The notes: generated by a model from the letters alone, not told the origin. 64,000 bases of DNA from Desulforamulus profundi (GCF_002607855.1 NZ_AWQQ01000006.1:14356-78355); one strand, 5' to 3'; numbered from the stretch's first letter, positions 1-8,931 are shown. Translations and numbers: made by a program.

Positions 1-446
1 ATAAGGGAAGGATCCACCGCAAAGGTTGGCTCTACTTCTTTACCGGCAAGGCGGGAAGCCACTTTCACCAATTCTTGTTTCTGCTCTTCGCCAAGCTCAA
101 TGGCAGTGGTTACTTCAGCAGCCACTTTACCGCGGGCTTCGTTGGCCAGAGCGGAAAACTCGGCGGCAATGCCTGCGATATAGTTCTCTCTACGCTTATC
201 CACAACAAGGCCAAGGAATTTCATGGTCTCGGCGGAAACTTTATCGGCAAAGAGCGACTTCAACAGGTTTTTCTTCTCGCCGGGTAACACCTGCGGGTGA
301 TATAATACTTTCTGGAGTTCCCTGGTCCCTTCAACTGCCTCGGCAATGCCCTTCAGTTCCTGTTCCATGGTTTCCAGGGCATTTTTAGCTTGGGCAATTT
401 CATACAGGGCCTGGGCATAACGTCTTGCCACAGCCCCTCTTAACAT
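1..446 (-). CDS. atpH: ATP synthase F1 delta subunit (3' end outside window)
   Basis: Delta subunit of the F1Fo ATP synthase, the stalk protein that ties the F1 head to the peripheral stator. The protein begins MLRGAVARRYAQALYEIA, typical of the family N-terminus, and near the window edge reaches VDPSL, the start of the conserved DPSLIGG stretch. About 148 codons are visible and some 30 C-terminal residues lie outside. The ATG at 444-446 overlaps the atpF stop by 7 nt, suggesting translational coupling. Last visible gene of the atpZ-I-B-E-F-H operon. Confidence 0.93.
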   Translation of the reverse strand, partial: MLRGAVARRYAQALYEIAQAKNALETMEQELKGIAEAVEGTRELQKVLYHPQVLPGEKKNLLKSLFADKVSAETMKFLGLVVDKRRENYIAGIAAEFSALANEARGKVAAEVTTAIELGEEQKQELVKVASRLAGKEVEPTFAVDPSL

Positions 447-934
447 GGCAGATCGCCTGCCTCTTTAACAAATTTGTTAACCAGATCCTTCTGAAGATCA
501 TCGTTAAGTTTCTGGTCGATAATTTTGCCAGCCACCAAAATGGAGAGTGTAGCAACCTGATCTCTGAGTTCGGCTACAGCCTTATCCTTCTCACGCTGGA
601 TTTCAAGCAGGGCAGAGTCCTTAACGCGGGCAGCTTCAGCTTTCGCAGCTTCAATGATCTGCTGGGCCTGTTCTTCAGCGTTCTTGGTTGCGCGGGCCAT
701 TACCTCAGCGGCCTCTTGACGAGAACGCTGCAGGTCAGCCTGCAGGGCATTACGTAGTTGCTCTGCTTGCTTTTTATCTTCTTCGGCAGCAGCGATACTG
801 CTTTCGATAAGTTCCTTGCGTTTTTCCAGCATGTTCATAAACGGCTTGTAGGCCACCGCCCGGAGCAGGATTAATAAGACCAGGAAGTTAAACATCTGGG
901 CTAATAACGTAGCATTAAAACCTAAGCTCTCCAC
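440..934 (-). CDS. atpF: ATP synthase Fo subunit b
   Basis: Peripheral-stalk subunit b, 164 aa: one N-terminal membrane helix (MFNFLVLLILLRAVAY) followed by a long charged coiled coil rich in E, K, A and Q that dimerises and binds the delta subunit. I chose the GTG at 932-934 because AGGAGG sits 7 nt upstream. The open frame continues 25 codons further, but that extension has no ribosome site and a non-family sequence. It lies between atpE and atpH and overlaps atpH by 7 nt. Confidence 0.94.
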   Translation of the reverse strand: MESLGFNATLLAQMFNFLVLLILLRAVAYKPFMNMLEKRKELIESSIAAAEEDKKQAEQLRNALQADLQRSRQEAAEVMARATKNAEEQAQQIIEAAKAEAARVKDSALLEIQREKDKAVAELRDQVATLSILVAGKIIDQKLNDDLQKDLVNKFVKEAGDLPC

Positions 935-1048
935 AAATTCCCCTCCTTCCGTCTGGGCGGACAATAAGGAAGGCGACTGCGGGCTTGGAGAAAGCGTTAA
1001 GCCCGCCAAATCGCCCCCGTCCTAAGAAAAATCTAGACCTCTTTCGAA

Positions 1049-1282
1049 TTAACCAATCTTACCAAACAGCATGAAGGCAAGAACTACGGCGATAATGGGG
1101 ATAGATTCGATCAGACCTACGGAAATAAACATAGTGGTTTGGATGGTACCTTTAGCTTCGGGCTGACGAGCGATGCTTTCGATGGCTTTACCGGTACAGA
1201 TACCGTCACCAACAGCAGCGCCCAGAGCGCCTAAACCTACGGCTAAGCCGGTAGCGATGGCAGCAGCAGCAGTTACGTCCAT
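1049..1282 (-). CDS. atpE: ATP synthase Fo subunit c
   Basis: Proteolipid c subunit of the rotor ring, 77 aa, two hydrophobic hairpin helices joined by the polar loop ARQPEAKG. The ion-carrying glutamate is in VGLIESIPII (helix 2). Helix 1 carries GDG where Na+-type rings have GQG, while the Ser after the glutamate resembles Na+-type rings, so the coupling ion cannot be told from sequence alone. AGGAGGGG precedes the ATG. Intact, between atpB and atpF. Confidence 0.96.
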   Translation of the reverse strand: MDVTAAAAIATGLAVGLGALGAAVGDGICTGKAIESIARQPEAKGTIQTTMFISVGLIESIPIIAVVLAFMLFGKIG

Positions 1283-1322
1283 TCATTTCCCCTCCTTTCA
1301 TGAGATCTTTAATTACTAAACC

Positions 1323-2114
1323 TTAGTGGTGGTCAGCATCGTGGTGTGCAGCAAACTGTGAAACATATGCGATTGTCAGCATAGAGAATACGAATGCTTG
1401 GACGAAACCCACGAAGGTACTGAAGGCTAACCAGATGACTGACGGAATAAATCCACCAAAAACATAGGTGCCAATACTTAACAGACCCAGCAGTACAGCG
1501 ATCAGTACTTCACCGGCGAAGATGTTCCCGTAAAGACGGAAGGCCAGCGTAACCGGTCTCGCGATTTCTTCAATGATGTGCAGAATCACGAAGGGTTTAA
1601 AGGGCTGGAAATAGTGCCCGATATGACCGCCGATGCCGTTTGCTTTGATACCGTGGAAATGAATTAAGAGTACAACGATTAAAGCCAGACCAAAGGTTGT
1701 GTTTTTATCCGCTGTGGGCGAACTTAATGTAGGTATCAGACCCAAAAGGTTGGCAAAGGCGATATAGGTAAAGAATGTTACGATAATGGGCAGCATCGCA
1801 TTGCCTAACTTGCGACCCAGGTTGGTATATACCTGACCGCCAAGAAATTCCCACAGCATTTCAAAGACAGCCTGTCCTTTGCCGGGGCTTCGGACGTTCA
1901 GGTTTCGCGTACAGGCCCAGGCAAAGAGCAATACCAGTGCCATGGTAATCCAGGTCATGATCATGGTCCTGGGGCTGATGCTGAGACCCATGATGTGCCA
2001 GTACTTATCGTACTCCGTAAACAGTGGAATCCCCCAATAGTTTAGGGCCACTTCCACCTCGTGCAGCATATCATGATGCTCTGCTGCATGCGCAGCTCCC
2101 GCTGCAGCGCTCAT
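1323..2114 (-). CDS. atpB: ATP synthase Fo subunit a
   Basis: Membrane subunit a that forms the ion half-channels next to the c ring, 263 aa with about six membrane segments. The conserved arginine helix appears as ARPVTLAFRLYGNIFAGE, and SPTADKNTTF is the usual periplasmic-side segment. The N-terminal 25 residues and the C-terminus (AAHHDADHH) are histidine-rich. The ATG overlaps the end of the atpI-like gene by 4 nt, so the two are likely coupled. Confidence 0.95.
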   Translation of the reverse strand: MSAAAGAAHAAEHHDMLHEVEVALNYWGIPLFTEYDKYWHIMGLSISPRTMIMTWITMALVLLFAWACTRNLNVRSPGKGQAVFEMLWEFLGGQVYTNLGRKLGNAMLPIIVTFFTYIAFANLLGLIPTLSSPTADKNTTFGLALIVVLLIHFHGIKANGIGGHIGHYFQPFKPFVILHIIEEIARPVTLAFRLYGNIFAGEVLIAVLLGLLSIGTYVFGGFIPSVIWLAFSTFVGFVQAFVFSMLTIAYVSQFAAHHDADHH

Positions 2115-2569
2115 GCGTTTTCACCCCCTTCACGTTGAAATTGATTAACTTTATTATTGAGGGCGTCTTTTTTGAGGACGCTCTCTTTAATTAGCGTGAT
2201 CAAAAAATCGGATATGGACAGCACCGGGGCAACAAACAAGCCTACCGCTGCGGCATTCACGCTGATACTGGGAATTCTGACAGACAGCCACAGGGTGGCC
2301 ATGATAAGAATCAGGCGGATGAAAAAGCCCCTGCGCATGTATGCAATTGCTTTGCCGACATCTTTGATGGTAGAAGCCTTTTTTATTCTCTTGCTGAGGA
2401 GGATGGCATTTTGCAAACTAACGAGAGACCCAACAAATAGGCCTTTGTAAACTGCACTTTGATAGTCAATGAGAACAGCCAGGGCCAAAAAGGCTACCAC
2501 AATGGCTGTGGATTTTACGGTGCGCTTTTGTTGTGTTTCCAAATTTGGTATGGTAGCGGAACCCAGCAT
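2111..2569 (-). CDS. atpI: ATP synthase subunit I-like membrane protein
   Basis: 152-aa protein with four predicted membrane helices in the position of the AtpI/subunit I family, which helps c-ring assembly and possibly Mg2+ supply. Identification rests on size, hydrophobic pattern and operon position more than on motifs, since the family is weakly conserved. It overlaps atpB by 4 nt and starts 4 nt after the atpZ stop. Confidence 0.8.
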   Translation of the reverse strand: MLGSATIPNLETQQKRTVKSTAIVVAFLALAVLIDYQSAVYKGLFVGSLVSLQNAILLSKRIKKASTIKDVGKAIAYMRRGFFIRLILIMATLWLSVRIPSISVNAAAVGLFVAPVLSISDFLITLIKESVLKKDALNNKVNQFQREGGENA

Positions 2570-2573
2570 CGAC

Positions 2574-2803
2574 TCACCCCTTGTCTTTTTTGCGGAAGGT
2601 TTCCAGGGTATGGTAGACCCCCCACATCCCCCCGGCCATGCCCAGTAGCAGTCCCGCCAGCATCAACCAGGATCGGTATTTAACTTGCTGTCAAGCCAAC
2701 GCCCACCCATGAAACCCACAACCGTAGCGGCTGCGATTTCCACACTGATGGACGATGCCAGTGCCAATGCTCTTAACGGGTCTCCTTTACCTTTTTCACT
2801 CAT
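2574..2803 (-). CDS. atpZ: AtpZ/AtpI family protein, frameshifted
   Basis: Small membrane protein that opens the atp operon. Read from the ATG at 2801-2803 it gives MSEKGKGDPLRALALASSIS, a glycine-rich first helix (GFMGGRWLDSKL), then breaks at about 2670 where GATCCTGG should read GATCCCTGG (D-P-W). One frame over it continues WLMLAGLLLGMAGGMWGVY and ends TFRKKDKG with a TGA at 2574-2576. Joined length is about 76 aa with two helices, as expected for AtpZ. The single missing C is probably a sequencing error. Confidence 0.8.
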
Positions 2804-2935
2804 TTGATCGTCGGCCTCTCTTGACTAAAGGTATTTCCTTTGGGTCTAGTTATTCTGTTTGCTTTTTGTCATTCACCGGTGGTGATAGGATTGTGCATTA
2901 TTAATTCCATTATTCACAATATGTGTCACCAAATG

Positions 2936-2964
2936 GAAATATGACTTTGTCAGCCAGACGTCAA
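2936..2964 (-). promoter_or_regulatory. Candidate sigma-A promoter of the atp operon
   Basis: TTGACG (2959-2964) and TATTTC (2936-2941) separated by 17 nt on the minus strand, about 135 nt before atpZ. The -35 is good and the -10 poor. The AT-rich 2804-3096 interval holds no gene that I can see. Confidence 0.3.
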
Positions 2965-3096
2965 TCTTGTGAGCTTTGTTATATAACTTCTACAAGATTT
3001 TCTTAATTCCTCCAGACGATTTATGATTTTAGGCAATTTTTTAATTTATTTTTTAATCTGACAACGTTCTCGCATCTGCGACGTGCCGATTTTGCC

Positions 3097-4248
3097 TCAT
3101 TTTTTCGCTAAAAATTCCTCCGGTTGGCTTTCCGACAAATGAAATTTGTAACAAATAAAGTCTACAATTCGTTTGGCAGCCAAACCATCCCCGTAGGGTT
3201 CACCGCTTCGGCCATGGATTTGTAGGTGTCCGGGTTGTTTAACAATTCTTTTGTGACCGACAGAACAACCTCCCGGTCTGTGCCAACCAGTTTTACGGTC
3301 CCGGCATCAACGGCCTCCGGCCGCTCGGTGGTGTTGCGCAGCACCAAAACAGGTTTCCCCAGAGAGGGAGCTTCTTCCTGCATGCCGCCCGAGTCTGTCA
3401 GCACCAGGTAGCAGCGCTGCATCAGGTTGATAAAGGGCTCGTACTGGAGGGGCTCGATCAGGTGCACCCTGGGCATTTTGCCCAGGATTTCGTTGACCAC
3501 ACGGCGGACCGCGGGATTCTTGTGTACCGGAAACACGATTTCGACATCCGGGTGGGTTTCGACAATTTCTTTGAGGGCCCGGTAGATGTCCCGCATGGGC
3601 TCGCCCAGGTTTTCCCTGCGGTGGGTGGTTACCAGCAGGACACGCTGTCTGCCAAAATCTATATTATTCAAAAGGGGGTCAGAAAATACATAGTTTTCTC
3701 TGACGGTTGCTTTTAATGCATCAATAACGGTGTTGCCGGTGACAAATATGTTGTCCGCATTGACGTTTTCTTTAATTAAGTTTTGCATGGACTTTTCGGT
3801 GGGGGCAAAGTGGTATTCGGCCAGGGCTCCGGTAAGGTGCCGGTTCATTTCCTCCGGGAAGGGAGAATATTTGTTATGGGTGCGCAGGCCGGCCTCCACG
3901 TGACCCACCGGTATTTGCCGGTAGTAGCCGCCAGGGCCGCCACAAAGGTGGTGGTGGTGTCACCGTGGACCAGCACCAGGTCCGGGTTGCTTTCGATAAG
4001 GACGTCCTTCAGCCCCTCCAGGCGCGGGTGGTAACGTCGTAGAGGGTCTGTCCTTCCTGCATGATGTTGAGGTCGTAATCCGGGATAATATCAAACAGTT
4101 CCAGGACCTGGTCCAGCATTTCCCTGTGCTGGGCGGTTACCGCAACCATGGAGCGGATTTGGCCGGGGCGGCTGTTGAGCTCTTTTACTAAGGGAGCCAT
4201 TTTGATGGCCTCCGGGCGGGTGCCGAAGACTGTGAGAACTTTGAGCAT
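3097..4248 (-). CDS. wecB: UDP-N-acetylglucosamine 2-epimerase (non-hydrolysing), three frameshifts
   Basis: Interconverts UDP-GlcNAc and UDP-ManNAc for cell-wall or capsule polymers. The N-terminus [20 protein letters not shown] is diagnostic, followed by [37 protein letters not shown] and [21 protein letters not shown]. The frame breaks near 4020, 3928 and 3198. Each break is repaired by adding one C to a short C run, giving a normal-length protein of about 384 aa that stops at 3097-3099. AGGAGG precedes the ATG. Three identical-type errors in an otherwise perfect gene argue for bad base calls rather than a pseudogene. Confidence 0.9.
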
Positions 4249-4259
4249 ATTTAGCCTCC

Positions 4260-4335
4260 TGGGTATTCCTAAATTAAGTCTGGGCTTGAGAGTATTTCTC
4301 CGGGGTCCCGTCTGGGCTTAGGGGTATTCCTTTAA
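4260..4335. repeat. Dispersed repeat family B (GGGTATTCCTTTGGGTC type)
   Basis: Two or three degenerate copies of a short intergenic motif, roughly GGGTATTCCTTTGGGTC, between the MazG-like gene and wecB. Other copies lie at 2828, 5400-5531, 18741-18910, 19644-19738, 23885, 31383, 33285-33411 and 10355. The rest of the 4249-4445 gap is AT-rich with no gene. Confidence 0.5.
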
Positions 4336-4445
4336 TTCATGTCTTGGGAAAGACATTGTTAATTTATGTATTTCAAGAGATAGTTTATATGCCTTCTTAA
4401 TATATACATCTAACTTATCATAACCCACACAAGAACACCCGCCCA

Positions 4446-4757
4446 CTACTTACTAAGATATCCTTTTCGCATAAGTTTTTCTATATGCTGTTCCCGGGCC
4501 TTTTCTATGTTTACGCCGTAGTGTTCCTCCAAAACGAACATCATGCTGACGGCGGTTTGGGCTACGTCCAGCAGTTCTTTGGTGATCAGTTCCATAACCT
4601 CTTTTTCCTCGCACCTTGCCTGCTCCCCGCTCATCCCTCTGAGCTTGCCGATGGCCTGGGCCAGCTCGCCGGCCTCTTCCATGAGCTTCAGGGCGGTGGA
4701 CTCCATGGTGGGCGAGAGGTTGTTCAGTTTTGGCAGGGCGATGGTCTTTGTAAGCAC
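4446..4757 (-). CDS. MazG-like nucleotide pyrophosphohydrolase
   Basis: 103-aa all-helical protein of the MazG/all-alpha NTP pyrophosphohydrolase class. The metal-binding pattern EEAGELAQAI (about residues 27-36) followed by EEKEVMELITKELLDVAQ gives the usual ExxE...ExxD set. Such single-domain proteins hydrolyse (d)NTPs to monophosphates and are thought to clean nucleotide pools. The neighbouring dCMP deaminase fits a nucleotide role, but they are separated by a REP element. Intact. Confidence 0.75.
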   Translation of the reverse strand: MLTKTIALPKLNNLSPTMESTALKLMEEAGELAQAIGKLRGMSGEQARCEEKEVMELITKELLDVAQTAVSMMFVLEEHYGVNIEKAREQHIEKLMRKGYLSK

Positions 4758-4835
4758 GACGTACCTCCTACTCCAACAGTATATTATACCTTGTAGGGAA
4801 ATTACAAGTTATCACAATATTGTTTTACATGTAGT

Positions 4836-4911
4836 AATTCAAGTTGGGGACGGTTCTTGACTTGAATTCATAAAAATGAATTCAAGTCAAGAACCGTCCC
4901 CAACTTGAATT
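4836..4911. repeat. REP-like element A1 (double unit)
   Basis: Two units head to head. Each is about 33 nt with AATTCAAG/CTTGAATT-type arms around AAGAACCGTCCCC or its complement, so the whole 76 bp forms one long palindrome with a short AT loop. Lies just downstream of the dCMP deaminase gene. Same family as 12120, 28267, 41509, 41593, 44726 and 45795. Confidence 0.85.
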
Positions 4912-4920
4912 GTAACATTC

Positions 4921-5360
4921 TTAAGATACTCTTATTAGTTCAACTTTAGCCTCTTTAAAGATTTTCAGGGACAGTTCGTCCGGGTAATCTCCTGCAAAAA
5001 TCACCTTTTTAATCCCCGCATTTATAATCATTTTACAACACATCACACAAGGCTGGTTCGTTACGTAGATGATGCTGCCCTGAATGGCCGTACCGTGGAC
5101 CGCTGCCTGGATGATGGCGTTTTGTTCGGCATGCAGAGCGCGGCAGAGTTCGTGGCGCTGGCCGGAGGGGATGCCCATTTGTTCCCGCAGGCAGCCGATT
5201 TCCAGGCAGTGGGTCAGTCCTGCGGGAGCGCCGTTGTAGCCGGTGGCCAGGATGCGGTTGTCCTTTACAATGGCAGCCCCCACTTTGCGGCGTAAACAAG
5301 TAGAACGGGTGGCAACCACCCGTGTAATTTCCATAAAGTATTCATCCCAGGAAGGCGCAT
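4921..5360 (-). CDS. comEB: dCMP deaminase (ComEB family), start region frameshifted
   Basis: Zinc deaminase converting dCMP to dUMP for thymidylate synthesis. HAEQNAI (zinc His and catalytic Glu) and [11 protein letters not shown] (the two zinc Cys) are present, about 146 aa. The open frame itself would start at a GTG at 5365-5367, but that codon lies inside the ribosome site. A better start is the ATG at 5358-5360, preceded by GGAGG at a 6-nt gap. With one C restored it reads [12 protein letters not shown], the usual family N-terminus. So a single-base deletion sits at about 5354. Confidence 0.88.
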
Positions 5361-5399
5361 GAAGCACCTCCAGTCTTTCTTTGGGATCCAGCCTACGGG

Positions 5400-5531
5400 G
5401 TAATTCTATTGGGTCATGTTGCTAGACTATAGGGTATTTCTCCCGGGTCCAGTAACTAGTCCGCTAGCAACTGGACCTAAGAGGAATACCCATTAGTCTA
5501 ACAACCAGACCCCTAAGGAATACCCTTAAGT
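5400..5531. repeat. Dispersed repeat family B cluster
   Basis: Four degenerate copies in alternating orientation of GGGTATTCC...GGGTC and CTAGAC/GTCTAAC words between glyA and comEB, for example GACCCCTAAGGAATACCC. No gene is visible here. Confidence 0.55.
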
Positions 5532-6773
5532 CTAATACAGCGGATATTTGTCGCAGAGTTCTTTTACCATGGCGCGGGCTTTGTCTTGGGTGGTGGGGTC
5601 GTCCTTGCCCTTCAGGGTCATGGCGATGATTTCGGCTACTTTGTCCAGATCCTCTTCTTTGAAGCCCCGGGTGGTTACGGCAGGGGTACCCAGGCGGATG
5701 CCGCTGGTAACAAAGGGTTTTTCCGGGTCGAAGGGGATGGCGTTTTTGTTGCAGGTGATGTGGACTTCGTCCAGCAGTTTTTCCGCTTCTTTGCCGGTGA
5801 TACCGGTACCCCGGAGGTCAACCAGCATCAGGTGGTTGTCGGTGCCGCCGGATACCAGGTTGAAACCGCGCTGCAGCAAGCCTGCGGCCAGAGCCTGGGC
5901 GTTGTTGATGATTTGCTGCTGGTAAGCTTTAAATTCAGGCTTCAGTGCTTCACCAAAGGCAGCAGCCTTGGCGGCGATGACGTGCATAAGAGGGCCGCCC
6001 TGGGTGCCGGGGAAAATGGCTTTATCAATCATTTGAGCATACCGGTCTTTGCAAAGAATCATGCCGCCCCGGGGCCCACGCAGGGTTTTATGGGTGGTGG
6101 TGGTGACCACGTCGGCATAAGGCACCGGGTTCTGGTGCAGTCCGGCTGCCACCAGTCCGGCAATGTGAGCCATATCAACAAAGAAGTAGGCTTCTATTTC
6201 TCCGGCAATTTCCCCGATCCGTTTGAAGTCGATGGCCCGGGGGTAGGCGCTGGCCCCTGCTACAATCATTTTCGGTTTTTCCTGCAGGGCAATTTCACGC
6301 AGTTTGTCGTAATTGATGCGACCGGTATCTTCTTCTACGCCGTAGGCTACGATGTCAAAGTATTTCCCTGAGACGTTTACCGGGCTGCCGTGGGTCAGGT
6401 GCCCACCGTGGGCCAGGTTCATGCCCAGAATTTTATCCCCGGGCTTCAGCAGTGCAAAGTAGACGGCAAAGTTGGCCTGGGCTCCGGAATGGGGCTGCAC
6501 GTTGGCATGGTCCGCTCCGAACAGTTCCTTGGCCCGGTTAATGGCCAGGTTTTCCGCTATATCAACGAATTCACAGCCACCGTAGTAGCGCTTGCCGGGA
6601 TAGCCCTCGGCATATTTGTTGGTCAATACCGACCCCTGGGCTTCCAGCACCGCAGGGCTGACGAAGTTTTCCGAGGCAATGAGCTCGATGTTTCTTTGCT
6701 GGCGCTGGAGCTCGAGTTGTATAGCCTTTGCAAGCTCTGGATCCGTTTGAGCAAGTGTATCTTTGTAAAGCAT
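5532..6773 (-). CDS. glyA: Serine hydroxymethyltransferase
   Basis: PLP enzyme that interconverts serine and glycine while loading methylene onto tetrahydrofolate. 413 aa, full length and intact. [11 protein letters not shown] near the N-terminus and the PLP-lysine segment [14 protein letters not shown] (about residue 226) are clear, as are YYGGCEFVD and [13 protein letters not shown]. Forms the conserved Firmicutes run ywlE-rpiB-glyA. Upstream of its ATG is a short ATTAGCTATTCGC-type repeat. Confidence 0.97.
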   Translation of the reverse strand: MLYKDTLAQTDPELAKAIQLELQRQQRNIELIASENFVSPAVLEAQGSVLTNKYAEGYPGKRYYGGCEFVDIAENLAINRAKELFGADHANVQPHSGAQANFAVYFALLKPGDKILGMNLAHGGHLTHGSPVNVSGKYFDIVAYGVEEDTGRINYDKLREIALQEKPKMIVAGASAYPRAIDFKRIGEIAGEIEAYFFVDMAHIAGLVAAGLHQNPVPYADVVTTTTHKTLRGPRGGMILCKDRYAQMIDKAIFPGTQGGPLMHVIAAKAAAFGEALKPEFKAYQQQIINNAQALAAGLLQRGFNLVSGGTDNHLMLVDLRGTGITGKEAEKLLDEVHITCNKNAIPFDPEKPFVTSGIRLGTPAVTTRGFKEEDLDKVAEIIAMTLKGKDDPTTQDKARAMVKELCDKYPLY

Positions 6774-6869
6774 GTTGTTCCTCTCCTCTTTCCATTTTTA
6801 ACAGCTGTTTGCTTTTGCTATTAGCTATTAGCTATTCGCAAACAGCGAATAGTGCGACTCAAAAAATGC

Positions 6870-7328
6870 CTATGAGCAAAATCTTTTCTCGATCTCAATA
6901 ATCTTGTTTACCCGTTTGGCGTGGCGGTCGCCGGCGAAGTCGGTGGTCATGAATTTTTCCACGATTTCTTTGGCCTTTTCCAGGTCGATAAATCGGGAGC
7001 CCAGGGTGACTACGTTGGCATCGTTGTGCTCCCGGGCCAGGGCGGCAATGGCGGGGTCGAAGACATTGGCGGCGCGGACACCGGGAACTTTGTTGACGGC
7101 AATGGCCATGCCTACGCCGGTGCCGCAGATGAGGATGCCCCGCTGGCATTCGCCGGAACGGATTTTTTCTCCCACTGCCAGTGCAAAATCGGGGTAATCG
7201 CAGGATTCTGTCCCTTTGCAGCCCATATCCTGAACGGAGAAGCCCTGACTTAGCAGGTGCTCCCGGATTTGCTCCTTCATTTCAAAACCGGCATGGTCAC
7301 TGCCAAGAACCACTGAAAATTTATTCAT
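6870..7328 (-). CDS. rpiB: Ribose-5-phosphate isomerase B
   Basis: Interconverts ribulose-5-P and ribose-5-P. 152 aa with the family N-terminus VVLGSDHAGFEMKEQI, the active-site Cys/anion hole RGILICGTGVGMAIAVNK, and EHNDANVVTLGSRF. Intact and followed by glyA, the usual Firmicutes order. Confidence 0.96.
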   Translation of the reverse strand: MNKFSVVLGSDHAGFEMKEQIREHLLSQGFSVQDMGCKGTESCDYPDFALAVGEKIRSGECQRGILICGTGVGMAIAVNKVPGVRAANVFDPAIAALAREHNDANVVTLGSRFIDLEKAKEIVEKFMTTDFAGDRHAKRVNKIIEIEKRFCS

Positions 7329-7416
7329 TTTTGTAAACCTCCATATCTGTCGATATTTGATATTTACTTTTTCTTCGTTAGAGACGATAATTCCTTCATT
7401 TTGTAGAAAATAGCTT

Positions 7417-7884
7417 CTAGGGCTTAGCCTGGTCGTTGTTTAGTTTTTTCAACACTCTACCGATTAATGCTTTGAGCTCCCCGGCACAGCGGCAGTAATT
7501 CTCTACGGAGCTACCGTAGGGATCGGAAATATCCCCCGGAACACCGGCATATCCCCCCAGGGTAAAGACTTTGCCCTCGGCATCGGGCAGCAGGTTCAGT
7601 ATTTGTCTGCGGTGGCTCTCGGTCATGGTCAGCACCAGGTCTGCTTCTTTAACCAACTCGGGGGTCAGGAGGGTAGTCCGGTGATGGGAAAGTTCGATTC
7701 CCTGCATTGCCAGGGCCTCTACGGCTTGGTTTGTCGCTTTCTCCCCGGGGCAGGCCAGTGTACCGGCAGAAATAAACCGCAGCCCCCTGATCTCCATTTC
7801 CAATGCCATTGTCCTGGCCAGCGCTTCCGCCATGCTGCTGCGGCAGGTATTTCCTGTGCATACAAAAAGGACTTTCTTTTCCAT
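7417..7884 (-). CDS. ywlE: Low-molecular-weight phosphatase (YwlE-type, protein-arginine/tyrosine)
   Basis: Cys-dependent phosphatase of the LMW-PTP fold, 155 aa. P-loop FVCTGNTCRSSMAEAL (CX5R) is at the N-terminus and the general acid loop is DPYG near residue 127. In B. subtilis the orthologue removes phosphate from arginine; the Thr in the P-loop (CTGNTCR) matches that subgroup, so arginine phosphatase is the likelier role. Start is the ATG at 7882-7884, with GGAGG 10 nt upstream; the frame is open a further 80 codons but those read as non-coding. Confidence 0.88.
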   Translation of the reverse strand: MEKKVLFVCTGNTCRSSMAEALARTMALEMEIRGLRFISAGTLACPGEKATNQAVEALAMQGIELSHHRTTLLTPELVKEADLVLTMTESHRRQILNLLPDAEGKVFTLGGYAGVPGDISDPYGSSVENYCRCAGELKALIGRVLKKLNNDQAKP

Positions 7885-8043
7885 CGCTTGCATTCCTCCG
7901 GTGGTAGTATTCCCAGGGCCGGTAAGTACAATAAGAAAAACTGCCCAAAATTGTCGTGGACAGTTACTTTTTCGATTTAAAAATCCGGTTAACCTCTTAG
8001 ACGGGTATTTTTGCATAGGATGTATTAAAAAGACTGTTATTAC

Positions 8044-8175
8044 TTGACAGGACTCCTGGAATATGTAAATAATATAAGTGGGAATACTAATAACTAATAA
8101 ACGGTGTGGGTGCCTCACTACCGAGGTTTTCATTTTAGGCCCTTGAAATTGTTCGCAGCAATTTCAAGGGTTTTC
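8044..8175 (+). ncRNA. Candidate antisense antitoxin RNA (convergent with toxin mRNA)
   Basis: On the plus strand a perfect TTGACA (8044-8049) is followed by an AT-rich -10 zone (TAAATAATATAAG), then about 85 nt of RNA ending in a perfect stem, CCTTGAAATTG with CAATTTCAAGG (8141-8169), and GGGTTTT. The RNA would be complementary to the 3' UTR of the small toxin gene at 8190-8267. Exact ends are inferred. Confidence 0.5.
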
Positions 8176-8189
8176 CACTACTTACCTGG

Positions 8190-8267
8190 TTATTTCAGTG
8201 AGACGACAAGGTTGAGCAGAAGTAAGATGGCAATTACTATTTGTATGGCATCTGATATGGTGATCAT
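8190..8267 (-). CDS. Small holin-like type I toxin (candidate)
   Basis: A 25-codon ORF, MITISDAIQIVIAILLLL followed by NLVVSLK and TAA: one hydrophobic helix ending in a lysine, much like the putative holin-like toxins (Hol_Tox) common in Firmicutes. A purine-rich GGGGGTGGGGCGGAA precedes the ATG and a TAAAAT -10 lies at 8345-8350. The 5' UTR segment CCTCACCTACCGAGG (8298-8312) is complementary to CCTCGGTAGTGAGG in the 3' UTR (8113-8126), a 5'-3' pairing typical of type I toxin mRNAs. A hairpin and a convergent RNA overlap the 3' UTR. Toxicity is inference. Confidence 0.6.
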   Translation of the reverse strand: MITISDAIQIVIAILLLLNLVVSLK

Positions 8268-8392
8268 TTCCGCCCCACCCCCTTTTGAGAATAATATCCT
8301 CGGTAGGTGAGGCCCGTTTTATGTTATTATGTATTCCCGTTGTTATTTTACCATATCTTTCTGCGCAACAAGCAATTTTTCCTCAATATTCC

Positions 8393-8931
8393 TTAAAAAA
8401 ACAACTTAACGCCGATTCCTGTCAAAATAACTCCCCCACCAACTGTGCTTTGTCGCCGATCCACCCCCCGACATACTTGCCCAGGGTAAGCCCGGCCAGG
8501 GTCATAGCCCCCGCCACCAGACCGATGATTCCAGCGGCCAGTACAAGAGAAACCTGCTGGGTTCCCAGGGTAAAACCGACGCTAAGGGCATCCATACTGA
8601 CACTGGCGGACAGCAGAAGCAGTCCACCGGTGTTGGTGATGACAAATTGAGGTTCTTCAATGCCGGGCTTCAAAGCATCCCAAACCATTTTCACTCCCAG
8701 GTAGACCAGCAGCAGGGCACCGGCAATAGAAGCCGCCTGGCCCACTTTGCTTCCCAGAAAACCTCCCACATACCAGCCCAACAGGGGCATGAAGATGTGA
8801 AAAACCAGAATGGTCAGGCTGATCATCGCAATTTGCCGGCGGGTAACCCCGGCCATGCCAATGCCTACACATAAAGAAAAAGCATCTGACCCTAAAGCCA
8901 CGGCCAGAGCCAGGAGAGTAAACAGAGTCAA
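8393..8931 (-). CDS. mntP: Manganese efflux pump MntP, frameshifted near C-terminus
   Basis: Six-helix inner membrane exporter of Mn2+ (formerly YebN/DUF204). Two internally similar halves are visible, with conserved Asp in ALGSDAFSLCVGIGM and SVSMDALSVGFTLG. The frame stops early at 8422. Adding one G to the G5 run at 8433-8437 restores the expected tail GVILTGIGVKLFF and a stop at 8393-8395, giving 179 aa, near family length. I see no yybP-ykoY riboswitch in the 83 nt upstream. Confidence 0.9.

Noticed and set aside
2804..3096. Possible gene upstream of atpZ
   Set aside because: AT-rich, stops in all frames, no ribosome site; treated as promoter region.
8298..8316. GGTAGGTGAGGC resembling the start of an M-box (Mg2+) riboswitch
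   Set aside because: None of the other conserved M-box blocks follow on the plus strand, and the segment is better explained as the toxin mRNA 5' pairing arm.
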